Below, piece by piece: positions 1 to 5,269 of a stretch of 7,974 nucleotides of DNA (the stretch's first letter is position 1; every line of letters begins with the position of its first letter). The stretch comes from CAVPEW01 sp050247895 (GTDB lineage Bacteria; Actinomycetota; Acidimicrobiia; Acidimicrobiales; VFJN01), in NCBI GenBank assembly GCA_050247895.1, contig JBFWTJ010000190.1, forward strand, positions 1-7,974, in the 5' to 3' direction. The notes under the pieces were generated by a model. The model was given only the letters and a program-made list of their open reading frames with translations. It had not been told where the DNA came from and searched no databases. Made by a program: the position numbers and the translations under genes.

Positions 1-1
1 C

Positions 2-295
2 GGAGGCACGACCGTATCAGGTGGATCGACCGGAGCCGACGGCTCGGGCAGGCTCGACAGCTCGACCGGGGCCGGGGGCTCGAACGGTGGCACCGAGGGC
101 GTCGGCATCTCGACCGGAGGTCCGTCCGGCGCGGGCGGGACGGGCGGTGCGGGGGGCGCGACCTCCTCCGAGCCGGGCGCGCCCGGCGGGGGCGGCGGGA
201 CGAGCTCGGGACCGCCGGCGGGCGGGCCCGGCGGAGGAGGCGGCGGGGGCGGGGGCGACGCGCCCTCCGGCTCGGTGGATCCGCTCCCGACCTGA
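2..295 (+). CDS. C-terminal tail of an unidentified Gly/Ser-rich protein (5' end outside window)
   Basis: An open frame runs from the left edge to a TGA at 293-295 and gives 97 residues. It is dominated by Gly, Ser, Thr, Ala and Pro, with runs such as GAGGTGGAGGA and PGGGGGGGGD, and ends SGSVDPLPT. The third codon positions are almost all G or C, like the real genes nearby. There is no folded domain, catalytic motif or membrane segment in the visible part. It looks like the disordered tail or linker of a longer protein whose body lies to the left. It is the only + strand gene in the window and converges on the DUF4202 gene, with 43 bases between the two stop codons. No function can be given. 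It could instead be non-coding GC-rich DNA that happens to stay open, so confidence is moderate. Confidence 0.5.
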   Translation, partial: GGTTVSGGSTGADGSGRLDSSTGAGGSNGGTEGVGISTGGPSGAGGTGGAGGATSSEPGAPGGGGGTSSGPPAGGPGGGGGGGGGDAPSGSVDPLPT

Positions 296-338
296 TCCGA
301 CACCGGGTGACCTCCGTCGCTCGACTGGTCCGCCGACC

Positions 339-950
339 CTAGCGGTGGTCCCGGTCGGTCGTCGCCGACCCGGTCGCCGCGGCGACCACCCGCCGCTCCC
401 GCTCGTCCAGGTCGAGCTCCCCCACCAGCGCCAGGGCCGCGGGCGACATCTTGGCCACGGTCTTGCGCACCACCTCGACCACCTTGTCCTCCCCCAGCTG
501 GTCGATCGTCGCCCCGAACTGGGTCTGGAGGAACACCAGGCAGCGGGCGTCCTCGTTGGCCTGGAGGGCCCCGGCGTCGGCATGGCGGTCCTTGGCCACC
601 AGCGCGGCCACCCGGTCGGCCGTGCCGGCGTCGCAGCCCACGGCGACGAGCAGTCCGTGGACCTCCTCCGCGTGGCGCCGGGCCGCGTCCCGACGCCAAC
701 GCAGGTACCCGGCCCGCCCTTCCGGGTAGTCGGCCCGGGGCCGGGTCCAGCGGCGCAGGTGGTGGGCCCGGGCGGCCAGCAGCTCGACCTCGCCGGCCCC
801 CGGCCGCAGCCGGGCCACCCAGCGCGCCACCATCTCGCCGTGAACCAGCTCCTTGGGCCGGGCCACCCCGTCGACGACGATCGACACGGGGTCCTCGGCG
901 TTGGCCGCGTCGATGGCCGCCACGGCCCGGTCGAAGAGCTCGCCGGGCAA
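339..950 (-). CDS. DUF4202-family protein
   Basis: A protein of 203 residues that I recognise as DUF4202 from its conserved signature: FDRAVAAIDAANAEDP at residues 6-21, RPKELVHGEMVARWV at 31-45, ARAHHLRRWTRPR at 60-72, YPEGRAGYLRWR at 75-86 and ANEDARCLVFLQTQF at 131-145. The biochemical function of the family is not established to my knowledge. His37, the His63-His64 pair and the Glu133-Asp134 pair recall the spacing of HD-type metal-dependent phosphohydrolases, but that is inference. No signal peptide or membrane segment is visible, so it is probably cytosolic. The start is TTG at 950. An in-frame TAG lies only two codons upstream and the family homology begins at residue 6, so no earlier start exists; the Shine-Dalgarno match is poor. 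It is the last gene of a tight cluster, four bases behind the 75-residue gene, and translation is probably coupled. A GGTCGG/CCGACC hairpin at 353-370 lies inside its 3' end. Confidence 0.85.
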   Translation of the reverse strand: MPGELFDRAVAAIDAANAEDPVSIVVDGVARPKELVHGEMVARWVARLRPGAGEVELLAARAHHLRRWTRPRADYPEGRAGYLRWRRDAARRHAEEVHGLLVAVGCDAGTADRVAALVAKDRHADAGALQANEDARCLVFLQTQFGATIDQLGEDKVVEVVRKTVAKMSPAALALVGELDLDERERRVVAAATGSATTDRDHR

Positions 951-953
951 GGG

Positions 954-1181
954 CTAGGACCCCGGACCGGGCCGGAGGTCGATCCGGAGCACGAGGACGC
1001 CGTCGTCGAGCTCGCCGGTGGCGTCGCCGACGATGGCGAAGTCCTGGAAGTCGAGCTGCGCCTGCTCGATGAACCGCGTCCGCTCCTCGCCCGCGACCGG
1101 CGGCAGGGGCCGGCTGCGGACCGCCGCGGCCCGGTCCCGGAACCGCTGGAGCATGGCGTCGACGTCGAGGTTGTCAGCCAT
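954..1181 (-). CDS. small conserved-looking protein, function unknown (75 aa)
   Basis: A 75-residue protein that starts MADNLDVDAMLQRFRDRAAA, continues with PPVAGEERTRFIEQAQLDFQDFAIVGDA and ends with the strand-like segment GVLVLRIDLRP. The first half looks helical and the second half like beta strands. It has no Cys, signal peptide or membrane segment and is probably a small soluble cytosolic protein. I cannot assign a family with certainty, though it resembles short hypothetical proteins of actinobacteria. The ATG start at 1181 is preceded by a GGTAGGG sequence that overlaps the stop codon of the upstream gene; only ten bases separate the two genes. Its TAG stop is followed after one codon by the TTG start of the DUF4202 gene in the same reading frame. 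The tight spacing and strong codon bias argue that it is real. Confidence 0.75.
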   Translation of the reverse strand: MADNLDVDAMLQRFRDRAAAVRSRPLPPVAGEERTRFIEQAQLDFQDFAIVGDATGELDDGVLVLRIDLRPGPGS

Positions 1182-1191
1182 GTCCCGGACC

Positions 1192-1563
1192 CTACCGGCC
1201 CTTCCCCGGCCGGGCCGCCGGCCGGGTCGCCGGCCGGGTCGCCACCCAGTACCGCCAGGTCAGGACCCCGACCAGCAGGGCGACCACGACCAGGCCGGCG
1301 ATGACCAGGCGCACCAGGGTCTCGTCGCTGACGCCGTCGTCGTCGGCCGGGTCGGGTTCGACCGGCTCGGTCACGATCGTCGTCGAGGTGGTGGTCCCGC
1401 CCGTGCCGTCGCCCGGGACCAGCAGGCCCGTCGAGGGCGGCGCGACCGTCGTCGTCCCGTCGCCGTCCTGGGCCTGCACGGGCCCCGACGGCGTGCCGCC
1501 GACCAGCCCGACCACCAGGACCAGCGACGCCACCAGGCGCGCTGCGCGACGTCGACCGATCAC
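1192..1563 (-). CDS. small secreted, membrane-anchored Thr-rich protein, function unknown (123 aa)
   Basis: The N terminus is a clear signal peptide: basic RRRAAR at residues 4-9, a hydrophobic stretch to about residue 22, and a likely cleavage near VQA-QD (about residues 29-33). Next comes a low-complexity segment, residues 33-80, rich in Thr, Gly, Pro and acidic residues, then a membrane helix at about 83-105 (LVIAGLVVVALLVGVLTW). It ends in a short basic tail of repeated RPA/TRP units, expected to be cytoplasmic. The protein should therefore sit in the membrane with a short disordered external part. I see no LPXTG motif or enzymatic domain. I chose the GTG at 1563 because GGAGAGAGG (1577-1569) lies five bases upstream; an in-frame GTG six bases earlier lies inside that site. 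The frame stays open further upstream, but there it has shadow-like Arg/Pro-rich composition. It is the first gene of the three-gene cluster that ends with DUF4202. Confidence 0.75.
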   Translation of the reverse strand: MIGRRRAARLVASLVLVVGLVGGTPSGPVQAQDGDGTTTVAPPSTGLLVPGDGTGGTTTSTTIVTEPVEPDPADDDGVSDETLVRLVIAGLVVVALLVGVLTWRYWVATRPATRPAARPGKGR

Positions 1564-1724
1564 CTGCACCTCTCTCCGGGGGACCCTGCCACGGTAGTCG
1601 TGGACGCCGGTGGGCCCCGGGCACCGGCCCCGTCCCCTCGACGCCGGCGCCGCGGGCGCGAGCCGGGCGCGCGCCCGCCGGTCGTGGGGCGCAGCCGGCG
1701 CGGCGACCGCCCCGTCCCGGCTCG
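1564..1724 (-). other. non-coding gap upstream of the secreted-protein gene
   Basis: 161 bases between the glycosylase stop and the secreted-protein start, with no credible gene. On the minus strand TACCGT at 1596-1591 fits the TANNNT pattern of a -10 box, about 28 bases before the GTG, but no -35 is recognisable. A 14-base perfect palindrome, CGGGCGCGCGCCCG, occupies 1664-1677, just after the glycosylase gene. It could be a hairpin of a weak terminator, but it has no loop and no T-run. The placement suggests that the downstream three-gene cluster has its own promoter. This is a weak inference. Confidence 0.35.
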
Positions 1725-2504
1725 TCAACGCTGGTGCCGCGGGCACGAGTAGGTGGTGCGCCCGCCGATCGTGCGCCGCAGCAGCACGGCCCCGTCCCGC
1801 GGGCAGGTGGCCCCGGGAACCCGGGCGACGTGCAGGTCGCCGGTGTGGCTGCCGCCCCGCTCGGTGAGCTGGCCGATCGTGGCGGCCAGGTGGCGGTGCA
1901 GGCGGCCCAGCTCCGGCCCGCTCAGCGAACCGGCCGGCCGGGCCGGGTCGATCCCGGCCCGCCACAGCGCCTCGTCGGCGAGCAGGTTCCCGATGCCGGC
2001 GATGCGGCCCTGGTCGAGGAGCCGGGCCTTCAGGGCCGTCCGACTCCCGGCCAGGATCCGGCCCAGGTCGGCCCGGGACACCGACGCCGCGTCGGGTCCC
2101 AGCACGTCCTCGTCGGCGTCGAGCTCGACCGAGCCCAACCGGCGGGGGTCGCTGATCCAGAGGGCACCGCCCTCCACGAAGCGCAGCCGGAAGCGGATCC
2201 ACGCCGGATCGTCCCGGCCGCTGGCGTACTCGAGCCGGTCGATCGGCCCCGCCCCGTCGAGCACCAGGCGGCCCGTCATCCCGAAGCGCAGCGCCACGGT
2301 CGGCCCGTCCGTGTCGAGGAACAGGACCTTGCCGGTCCGCCGGGCCGCCTGCACGACCCTGCCCCGCAAGGCCCGCCCCACGTCCCGCGGGTCCCGGTCC
2401 CCCCGCAGGTACCAGCCGTCGAGGGCCTCGGCCCGGGCCACGGTGCGACCCACGATCCGCTCGGCGAGTCCCCGGTACGCCTCGACCTCGATCAGCTCGG
2501 GCAC
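1725..2504 (-). CDS. Fpg/Nei-family DNA glycosylase (formamidopyrimidine-DNA glycosylase-like)
   Basis: A base-excision-repair enzyme of the Fpg/Nei family, 259 residues, expected to excise oxidised bases and nick the abasic strand. The N terminus PELIEVE supplies the catalytic Pro2 and Glu3 (Fpg usually has PELPEVE). Lys59 in RTGKVLF corresponds to the conserved Lys57 of Fpg. RFGMTGRL is at 73-80, DPRRLG at 119-124 and GIGNLLADE at 170-178, with Asn173 contacting DNA. The C-terminal zinc-finger hairpin spans 234-258 and keeps the Arg249 loop (GGRTTY), but the metal ligands read C234, D237, C254, H257 instead of four Cys. The GTG start at 2504 follows a GGGGGAGG ribosome-binding site. The gene lies 99 bases downstream of the PLP enzyme with no obvious promoter. 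That gap holds two short inverted repeats (2515-2527 and 2566-2578). Whether its substrate is 8-oxoguanine or oxidised pyrimidines cannot be told from sequence alone, so I give no symbol. Confidence 0.92.
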   Translation of the reverse strand: MPELIEVEAYRGLAERIVGRTVARAEALDGWYLRGDRDPRDVGRALRGRVVQAARRTGKVLFLDTDGPTVALRFGMTGRLVLDGAGPIDRLEYASGRDDPAWIRFRLRFVEGGALWISDPRRLGSVELDADEDVLGPDAASVSRADLGRILAGSRTALKARLLDQGRIAGIGNLLADEALWRAGIDPARPAGSLSGPELGRLHRHLAATIGQLTERGGSHTGDLHVARVPGATCPRDGAVLLRRTIGGRTTYSCPRHQR

Positions 2505-2603
2505 CGGGCCTCCCCCGTCGCCGACGGCGGACCCGCGCCCGACGCGGCCCGGCCCGACCCGGATCCGCCGGACCGGCGTGCCACGTCCGCGCCGCCCGAC
2601 GAC

Positions 2604-3806
2604 TCAGCCAGCCGGGAGGCGGTCGAGCGCCCCGGTCAGGTCGGCGACCAGGTCGTCGGGGTGCTCCAGCCCGACCGACACCCGCACCATGCCGTCCGAG
2701 ATGCCCATGGCGGCTCGCTCGGCGGGTGAGAAGCGGCCCGCCACGGTGGCCGGGTGCGAGACGATCGTCTCCGGTCCGCCCAGGGACAGGGCGATCCGGG
2801 CCAGGCGGACGCCGTCGACCACGGCGGCCGCGGCCTCGGCACCGCCGTGGACCTCGAAGCTGAGCACCGTCCCCCCGTTGGCCATCTGGCGGCGGGCCAG
2901 CTCCCGCTGGGGGTGGTCGTCCAGGCCCGGGTACCGGACCTCGGCCACCGCGGGGTGCGCGGCCAGGGCCTCGGCCAGGGCCTGGGCCGTCGCGGCCTGC
3001 TGGCGGACCCGGGGGAACAGGGTCCGCAGGCCGCGCAGGCCGTTCATGGCGTCGAAGGGCGACGCCGTCCCGCCCTGGACGCCGTGCCAGCCCCAGACCG
3101 CCTCGACCAGGTCCCGCTCACCGGCGATGACCCCGAGCAGGGCGTCGTTGTGGCCGGCGATGCCCTTGGTGGCGGCGTGCAGGACCAGGTCGACCCCGTG
3201 CTCGAGGGGCCGCTGCACGGCCGGGGTGGCGAAGGTCGAGTCGACCACCGTGAAGGGCCCCGAGATGGCGCCGACCGCGTCGAGGTCGACCAGGTCGAGC
3301 CGGGGGTTGGCCGGCGTCTCGAGGAAGACGAGCTGGGTGCGACCGGGCCGCACCGCGGCGACGATCGCCGCGGCGTCGGTGCCGTCGACGAAGGTCACGT
3401 CGATGCCGAACCGGGGGCAGTGGAAGGCGAACAGGGCGTTGGTGACCGAGAACACCTGGCGCTGGACCACGACGTGGTCGCCCGTCGAGCACAGGCCGAA
3501 GACCACCGCCGAGATGGCCGCCATCCCCGAGGCGAAGGCCAGCGCGGCCTCCGCGCCCTCCAGGTCGGCCACCGCCTCCTCGAAGTCGGCCACCGTCGGG
3601 CTGCCGAAGCGGGAGTAGTAGCGGTCGGGGTGGGCCGAGGAGGCCAGCCGGCGGTGGTCGGCCATCGTGGCCACCTCGTAGGTGGTCGCCGGGAAGAGCA
3701 CCGGGGCCAGCGAGTCGCCGGCCGCCGTGCGGCCCGCGGTGATCGCCCGGCTCTCCAGGTGCCAGCGCGGGTCGCCCGGCCCCGGCACGGGGGCGTCGTC
3801 GGTCAT
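2604..3806 (-). CDS. cystathionine gamma-synthase / O-acylhomoserine sulfhydrylase family PLP enzyme
   Basis: A 400-residue enzyme of the Cys/Met-metabolism PLP family. It should take the acylated homoserine made by MetX and join it to cysteine (giving cystathionine) or sulfide (giving homocysteine). Visible landmarks: YYSRFGSPT at 63-71 (Tyr/Arg reaching the PLP phosphate of the partner subunit), FASGMAAISA at 91-100, Asp189 in VVDSTFATP (pyridine nitrogen), Lys214 in HAATKGIAGHND (Schiff-base lysine), SLGGPETIVSHPA at 341-353 and GISDGMVRVSVGLE at 368-381. Its length and the GIAGHND segment favour a gamma-synthase-like enzyme over the longer MetY type, but sequence does not settle the sulfur donor, so I give no symbol. 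The usual S-x-T-K reads A-A-T-K here. The ATG at 3806 shares one base with the metX stop (TGATG) and has GAGAGG six bases upstream, so translation is almost certainly coupled to metX. Confidence 0.92.
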   Translation of the reverse strand: MTDDAPVPGPGDPRWHLESRAITAGRTAAGDSLAPVLFPATTYEVATMADHRRLASSAHPDRYYSRFGSPTVADFEEAVADLEGAEAALAFASGMAAISAVVFGLCSTGDHVVVQRQVFSVTNALFAFHCPRFGIDVTFVDGTDAAAIVAAVRPGRTQLVFLETPANPRLDLVDLDAVGAISGPFTVVDSTFATPAVQRPLEHGVDLVLHAATKGIAGHNDALLGVIAGERDLVEAVWGWHGVQGGTASPFDAMNGLRGLRTLFPRVRQQAATAQALAEALAAHPAVAEVRYPGLDDHPQRELARRQMANGGTVLSFEVHGGAEAAAAVVDGVRLARIALSLGGPETIVSHPATVAGRFSPAERAAMGISDGMVRVSVGLEHPDDLVADLTGALDRLPAG

Positions 3807-5056
3807 CAGCTCCCTCTCTCCTCCTTCTCCACGGCGTCGAGCAGGTCGGCCAGCGGCTCGCCGACCTGGGCGTCCTCGAGGAGGAACGCGTCGTGCCCGT
3901 GGACGCTGTCGATCTCGACGTAGTCGGCCCGGCCCCCGGTCGCCCGGACCGCCTCGACGGTGTCCAGGCTCTGGTAGCGGGGGTAGAGGATGTCGCTGCT
4001 GATCCCCATGGCCAGCACCCGGGCCCGCAGCCGGCGCAGGGCGGCGTCGCGACCGCCGCGGCCCCGGCCCAGGTCGTGCAGGTCCATCGCCTTGGTCAGC
4101 AGCAGGTACGAGTTGGCGTCGAAGCGACGGGCCAGCTTGTCGCCGTGGTACTCGAGGTAGCGCTCGACCTCGAAGCGCTGCCACAGCGAGAAGCCCTCGA
4201 CCGGCTCGACGACCTCGCGCCCGAACCGGTCGGTGAACAGGTCGTCGCTGCGGAAGGTGATCTGGCTGACCATCCGGGCCAGGGCCAGCGAAGCGTGGGG
4301 GCCCTCGCCGGGCGGCGCGTCGTAGTACTCGCCGCCCCGCCACCGGGGATCCATCCGGATGATCCGGCGACCCGTCGACCACCAGCCGATCTGCTGGGCG
4401 CTCGCCGCCATCACCGACGCGATGCTGACGACCGAGGCGACCCGCTCGGGGTACATGACCCCCCACTCGAGCGCCTGCATCCCCCCCATCGAACCGCCGA
4501 CCACGGCCCGCCACCGGCGCACGCCGAGCTCGTCGCCGACCATGGCCTGGGTCCGGACCATGTCCCTGATGGTGACCACCGGGAACCGGCTGGCCCAGGC
4601 CCGGCCGTCGTCGGGGTGCGGCGACGCGGGGCCGGTGGAGCCCTGGCAGGCCCCGGGCACGTTGACGCACACGACGAGGTGCCGGTCGGTGTCGATCGCC
4701 CGGCCCGGGCCGATGAGCCCGTCCCACCAGCCCGGCGTCGGATGGCCCGGCCCGAACGGCCCGGCCGCGTGGCTGTCGCCGGTCAGCGCGTGGCAGACCA
4801 GCACGGCGTTCGTCCCCGCCTCGTCGAGCTCGCCCCAGGTCTCGTAGGCCAGCTCCAGGCCGCGCAGGATCCCCCCGCCCTCCAGGGCGAAGGGGCGGTC
4901 GGCACGACGGAGGAACCGGCGGTGGCCCACCGGATCGCCCGGGCGCCACGCGCCCGACGCCGGCAGCGTCGAGGGGTGGGCCTGCGGGGGGACGTCGCCC
5001 AGCGACGGCACGATCGCCGCCCCGCCGCTCCCCTCGCTGCTCACCTCGGCCGACAC
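3806..5056 (-). CDS. metX: homoserine O-acetyltransferase (MetX family)
   Basis: An alpha/beta-hydrolase-fold acyltransferase, 416 residues. It activates the hydroxyl of homoserine with acetyl-CoA in the first committed step of methionine synthesis; succinyl specificity exists in some MetX proteins and cannot be excluded. The nucleophile is Ser189 in VVGGSMGGMQALEW, Asp355 lies in GISSDILYP and His388 in VHGHDAFLLE. CHALTGDSHAAG (88-99) and NVPGACQGSTGPAS (132-145) are characteristic of the family. The GTG start at 5056 was chosen because GAGGAG (5066-5061) lies four bases upstream; the open frame continues upstream but runs through the leader RNA. This leaves about 60 residues before the conserved core (LAYETWGEL at 69-77), longer than typical MetX, so a later start such as the GTG at residue 16 is possible. 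It is followed by the PLP enzyme in a TGATG overlap and preceded by a putative SAM-responsive leader. Confidence 0.95.
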   Translation of the reverse strand: MSAEVSSEGSGGAAIVPSLGDVPPQAHPSTLPASGAWRPGDPVGHRRFLRRADRPFALEGGGILRGLELAYETWGELDEAGTNAVLVCHALTGDSHAAGPFGPGHPTPGWWDGLIGPGRAIDTDRHLVVCVNVPGACQGSTGPASPHPDDGRAWASRFPVVTIRDMVRTQAMVGDELGVRRWRAVVGGSMGGMQALEWGVMYPERVASVVSIASVMAASAQQIGWWSTGRRIIRMDPRWRGGEYYDAPPGEGPHASLALARMVSQITFRSDDLFTDRFGREVVEPVEGFSLWQRFEVERYLEYHGDKLARRFDANSYLLLTKAMDLHDLGRGRGGRDAALRRLRARVLAMGISSDILYPRYQSLDTVEAVRATGGRADYVEIDSVHGHDAFLLEDAQVGEPLADLLDAVEKEERGS

Positions 5057-5060
5057 GTCG

Positions 5061-5066
5061 CTCCTC
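5061..5066 (-). promoter_or_regulatory. ribosome-binding site of metX
   Basis: GAGGAG on the minus strand, four bases before the GTG at 5056. It is the only good Shine-Dalgarno match near the start of the conserved frame and decides the start. A TGTCCG segment at 5077-5072 lies five bases upstream of it and is complementary to the P3 loop of the leader RNA. Confidence 0.6.
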
Positions 5067-5090
5067 GCCGGCGGACACCCCAGGTCCTGG

Positions 5091-5106
5091 CGGGCCCGGG
5101 GGCCCG
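5091..5106 (-). terminator. strong GC hairpin in the metX leader (possible expression platform)
   Basis: A perfect inverted repeat, CGGGCCC-CC-GGGCCCG (7-bp arms, two-base centre), lies between the riboswitch-like core and the metX start. No T-run follows, so it is not a canonical intrinsic terminator. It could still pause or stop transcription, or act as the switching helix. Its first two bases (5106-5105) are also the last two of the TGTCCG segment that can pair with the P3 loop, so the two structures compete. Function is inferred from position only. Confidence 0.35.
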
Positions 5107-5222
5107 GACAGTTGGTTGCCCGGCGCATCGACGCCGGACCGCATCCCCGCCGGAGCGGGAGGGCACCTTGGGTGTCCGTCCCAGGTTGCCGGACCCGGCG
5201 GACCGGGCCACTCCTGATGTGT
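5105..5222 (-). promoter_or_regulatory. putative SAM riboswitch (SAM-I/SAM-IV clan) in the metX leader
   Basis: The minus-strand RNA folds by hand into the SAM-clan plan. P1 pairs CATC (5219-5216) with GATG (5145-5142). P2 is a 7-bp stem, 5209-5203 with 5198-5192, capped by TCCG. P3 starts with GGCAACC (5190-5184) and closes with GGTGCC (5167-5162), the diagnostic SAM-I core, extended by GGG/CCC below the loop ACGGACA. P4 pairs CCCGC (5159-5155) with GCGGG (5150-5146). A further stem-loop, CCGGCG/CGCCGG, spans 5136-5120. The P3 loop CGGACA can pair with TGTCCG at 5110-5105, which recalls the 3' pseudoknot I associate with SAM-IV and SAM-I/IV-type RNAs. The position, directly upstream of metX and its PLP partner, fits the role of shutting methionine synthesis when S-adenosylmethionine is plentiful. 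The exact subclass is uncertain: P1 is only four pairs and the AATTCC-like J3/4 of SAM-I is absent. Confidence 0.75.
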
Positions 5223-5228
5223 GCCGGC

Positions 5229-5258
5229 AGGATACCGAGCACCCCGGCGCCGTCGCCA
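5229..5258 (-). promoter_or_regulatory. putative promoter of the metX operon
   Basis: On the minus strand TATCCT at 5234-5229 matches the TANNNT form of a -10 box. An 18-base spacer separates it from TGGCGA (5258-5253), which matches only three of six positions of TTGACA, so the -35 is weak. A start about seven bases downstream of the -10 falls at roughly 5222-5220, directly at the P1 5' arm of the putative riboswitch. The promoter sits just after the methyltransferase stop, so metX probably starts its own transcript. A small hairpin, ACCGG-GAA-CCGGT (5258-5270), overlaps that stop codon and the upstream edge of the promoter. Confidence 0.5.
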
Positions 5259-5269
5259 CCGGGAACCGG

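Noticed and set aside
353..370. GGTCGG/CCGACC hairpin considered as a terminator for the + strand gene
   Set aside because: It lies inside the 3' end of the DUF4202 coding region, has no T-run, and such stems are common at this GC content.
17..1624. A long minus-strand open frame running through the left part of the window
   Set aside because: Arg/Gly/Pro-rich shadow of DUF4202, the 75-aa gene and the secreted-protein gene, which have recognisable sequences in other frames.
1564..2202. N-terminal extension of the secreted-protein frame into the glycosylase gene
   Set aside because: The extension is compositionally shadow-like. A signal peptide and a good ribosome-binding site mark the start at 1563.
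1753..3618. A long + strand open frame opposite the glycosylase and the PLP enzyme
   Set aside because: Ser/Arg/Pro-rich shadow without domains; the minus strand holds two well-conserved enzymes.
5120..5136. CCGGCG/CGCCGG stem-loop considered as an independent attenuator or an SAH riboswitch element
   Set aside because: The SAH-type core is not present. The stem fits better as an accessory helix at the 3' end of the SAM-clan RNA.
5057..5242. N-terminal extension of metX into the leader region
   Set aside because: Translation gives Arg/Gly/Pro-rich sequence unlike MetX, and the same bases fold into the SAM-clan RNA. A ribosome-binding site supports 5056.
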